Assembly (NCBI RefSeq): GCF_050436995.1
Contig: NC_134757.1
Coordinates: 1,686,501 to 1,750,500, forward strand
Reading direction: 5' to 3'
Source: Anticarsia gemmatalis
Lineage: Eukaryota; Arthropoda; Insecta; Lepidoptera; Erebidae
Length of the DNA: 64,000 bases
Shown: positions 63,301 through 64,000 of the stretch, piece after piece
Position numbering within the stretch: position 1 is the first letter of the stretch
How the letters are laid out: every line of letters begins with the position of its first letter
Notes under the pieces: generated by a model
Told to the model about the DNA's origin: nothing
The model's database searches: none
What the model saw: only the letters and a program-made list of their open reading frames with translations
Translations under genes and position numbers: made by a program

Positions 63301-64000
63301 GCCTCCTTCAATGCCTGACGTCGTTCCCTTCACCAACAAGCCAAGACAACGACCTACTAAACTGTCTTTAAGCTTCAAAAACCAAAAATCATTAGACGAA
63401 GAAGCTTTACAAGAGAATGAAAAAGTCTTTACAGGTCAAACAAGTGTTTGTTCCACACCTATGGTTGAATTTAAACGTTTACACGGCAATATGTTGTCGA
63501 TTTGCCAAATACCCGAAACCCAGCAAGACAAAATAGAACCAGATGTATTAAAGAACATTGAAGAATGTTCTAAGGTTAATTTAGACAGTGAAAAACGGGA
63601 CAACAAGAATGTTTTAGATGTAAACTGTATCGCAGACCATTATATCAATAAGCCAGAACCTATAAGAAAGTTAGCAAGTGTCACCGACCTACAAGATACT
63701 GTGAAAAAGCTATCAAATCGTTCTACATCTAAATTCAAGCTTAAAAGATCTAAAGGCTCGTTAAACGATGACTCCCCATCACCTGAACATTTGTCTAAGA
63801 ATCCTAGTACAATGACAATCAATGACCCGTTATTCCCCGTATTCAGAAACGACGGTGTTGCCATATCCGAGTCATTATTCAACCAGTATTTAGAACAACA
63901 CTATTCCGAAATGAAGAAAGACCCGAAGGACAATATGTTTAATTTTAACATGAAATTGTGCGAGCAAGAGAAGTTTGAAGATTTTGATTCGGAGTTGAAT
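54371..64000 (+). CDS. HPS4: HPS4 homologue (BLOC-3 subunit), 7 coding exons, 3' end beyond window
   Basis: Coding exons join 54371-54378, 55322-55451, 60301-60405, 60689-60916, 62047-62141, 62544-62775 and 63149 to past 64000. All introns are GT-AG and the frame stays open for 550 residues. From family knowledge, HPS4 pairs with HPS1 to form BLOC-3, a cytosolic exchange factor for Rab32/Rab38-type GTPases in making lysosome-related organelles; in insects that would mean pigment and similar granules (inference). The N-terminus has the longin-like hydrophobic start (MMIVFVYD), an acidic turn, then AVLYFHPGW, like the human FFLYD...CYFYPS segment. Residues 47-53 (VVGVAHC) match human IAGVVRC. 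The strongest match, crossing the exon 5/6 junction, is ILEHCRKSKGVLGG (169-182) then ISTQLPPGLT (191-200), against human ILQTCQRSPHILAG and VSTQLPPSLT. Residues from about 267 are polar and probably disordered, as in the human protein (about 700 residues). ATG at 54371 lies in a good context (AAAATGG). Confidence 0.9.
55322..55451 (+). CDS. HPS4: HPS4 coding exon 2 (residues 3-46)
   Basis: The acceptor is TTTTTGGTACAG and the donor CAG|GTGAGT. The exon encodes the start of the longin-like domain, with VFVYDTMCC, an acidic stretch EEDD and AVLYFHPGW. It ends in phase 0. Confidence 0.9.
55496..55745 (+). mobile_element. Non-autonomous Helitron-like element in HPS4 intron 2
   Basis: It begins TCTGTACTAATATTATAAAG and carries the shared AACGCGCTAATCTCAGGAAC segment and the hairpin CGCAAGCGAAGTTGCG. 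The tail is GGCTCAGCTATAG instead of CTAG, so the terminus is mutated or rearranged. It lies 45 bases after the exon 2 donor and does not disturb it. Confidence 0.8.
56564..56785 (+). mobile_element. tRNA-derived SINE with A-rich tail, in HPS4 intron 2
   Basis: Box A is AGTGGCGCAGTAG and box B GTGGGTTCGATTCCC, the best-kept box B of the family here. The body is as in the copy at 52842. The tail is A11 followed by GAAA repeats. The intact promoter boxes and tail suggest a fairly young insertion. Confidence 0.85.
57555..58129. mobile_element. 575-bp non-autonomous hAT-like DNA transposon
   Basis: The ends are perfect 14-bp inverted repeats, CAGGGGCCGAAACA. The flanks carry the direct repeat TTACAA (57549-57554 and 58130-58135). 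The TIR is of the CAGGGGC type seen in hAT elements, but hAT usually duplicates 8 bp, and only 6 match here. Inside each end are arrays of TACTGA(C), four on the left (57584-57630) and seven on the right (58028-58115), all in the same direction. The middle is GC-richer (57760-57900), with no transposase. It sits in HPS4 intron 2. Confidence 0.8.
58540..58625 (+). repeat. Dispersed repeat fragment in HPS4 intron 2, 3340 family
   Basis: GGACCGCTACTAGGCAAGGG, GAGGTTAGGCATTGTGTCC and CCACGGTGGCGAAGTGCAG follow the order of the full copy at 11053 with many changes. Confidence 0.45.
60301..60405 (+). CDS. HPS4: HPS4 coding exon 3 (residues 47-81)
   Basis: The acceptor is TTTGTTTCAG and the donor CTG|GTAAGT. 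It encodes VVGVAHCIKTLLSQP and GKFILREYGRYVL, matching the second part of the longin-like fold in human HPS4, where a similar segment ends in GDYLWVLG. Both ends are phase 0. Confidence 0.9.
60689..60916 (+). CDS. HPS4: HPS4 coding exon 4 (residues 82-157)
   Basis: The acceptor is TTCTACCAG and the donor AAG|GTAAGA. It begins AIGSDRNIPDWVLKNR and continues with helical sequence (LLTSMIKVYHGDL, LSEKLYQVFETYLPVLQY). It is richer in G and C at third codon positions than the surrounding introns, as expected of real coding sequence. Both ends are phase 0. Confidence 0.9.
61582..61633. repeat. Inverted repeat in HPS4 intron 4
   Basis: AACTAGGTATTTTTGT and its exact complement ACAAAAATACCTAGTT lie 20 bases apart. 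No family was recognised. Confidence 0.7.
62047..62141 (+). CDS. HPS4: HPS4 coding exon 5 (residues 158-189)
   Basis: The acceptor is GTTGTTTCAG and the donor AACAA|GTATGT, ending in phase 2. It encodes SATSIYMESMQILEHC and GVLGGVVLYNNK, half of the most conserved block of the family. Confidence 0.9.
62544..62775 (+). CDS. HPS4: HPS4 coding exon 6 (residues 189-266)
   Basis: The acceptor is TATTTTTCAG and the donor AAG|GTAAGG. It opens by completing the lysine codon, then IISTQLPPGLTSYLTVVDPY, the signature that identifies the gene. It closes with LLVVYVGRKVYHNL and a short charged helix. Confidence 0.9.
63149..64000 (+). CDS. HPS4: HPS4 coding exon 7, partial (residues 267-550 and beyond)
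   Basis: The acceptor is CTTTTCCCAG. The frame is open for 284 codons to the edge of the window. The sequence is polar and low in hydrophobics, with basic and serine-rich stretches (KLSNRSTSKFKLKRSKGSL) and a more ordered-looking end (ALFNQYLEQ-like spacing, FNFNMKLCEQEKFEDFD). It corresponds to the variable middle of HPS4. The C-terminal conserved region is not in view. Confidence 0.88.

Noticed and set aside
63187..63882. Minus-strand frames of 63 and 80 codons
   Set aside because: They are antisense shadows of HPS4 exon 7.

Overview
The window reads as a piece of a lepidopteran (moth or butterfly) nuclear genome. It is AT-rich, has no dense open reading frames, and its one clear gene has short exons with GT-AG introns. 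It carries several dispersed repeats that I recognise as typical of Lepidoptera: Helitron-like elements ending in CTAG, tRNA-derived SINEs, an R1-clade LINE tail and small foldback elements. Species and chromosome cannot be told from the sequence.

Layout. From 1 to about 54,370 I find no convincing protein-coding gene. This is about 54 kb of intergenic or intronic DNA. It holds Helitron-like copies (about 4290, 25977 and 43630), SINE copies (1735, 8283, 10284, 52842 and fragments), a 5'-truncated R1-clade LINE with a 13-bp target-site duplication (19324-20029), two copies of a 5S-rRNA-derived SINE (35245 and 39144), foldback elements (34280, 43271) and isolated hairpins (1348, 45034, 46428). 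CpG-richer patches with promoter-like motifs lie near 17.8, 47.6 and 52.5 kb.

The only gene I can model with confidence is on the plus strand from 54,371 to beyond the right edge. It is the HPS4 homologue, a subunit of BLOC-3, the HPS1-HPS4 exchange factor for Rab32/Rab38-type GTPases in the biogenesis of lysosome-related organelles. Seven coding exons keep one reading frame for 550 residues, and the last is still open at base 64,000. The first coding exon contributes only 8 bases. Intron 2 (4.8 kb) has taken up a Helitron, a tRNA-SINE with its A tail and a 575-bp hAT-like element.

No new multi-gene system is visible. The most unusual things are the 5S-derived SINE, a Helitron flanked by a direct repeat of about 53-56 bp, a perfect 27-bp-arm palindrome, two pre-miRNA-like hairpins, and the directly oriented subterminal repeats of the hAT-like element.
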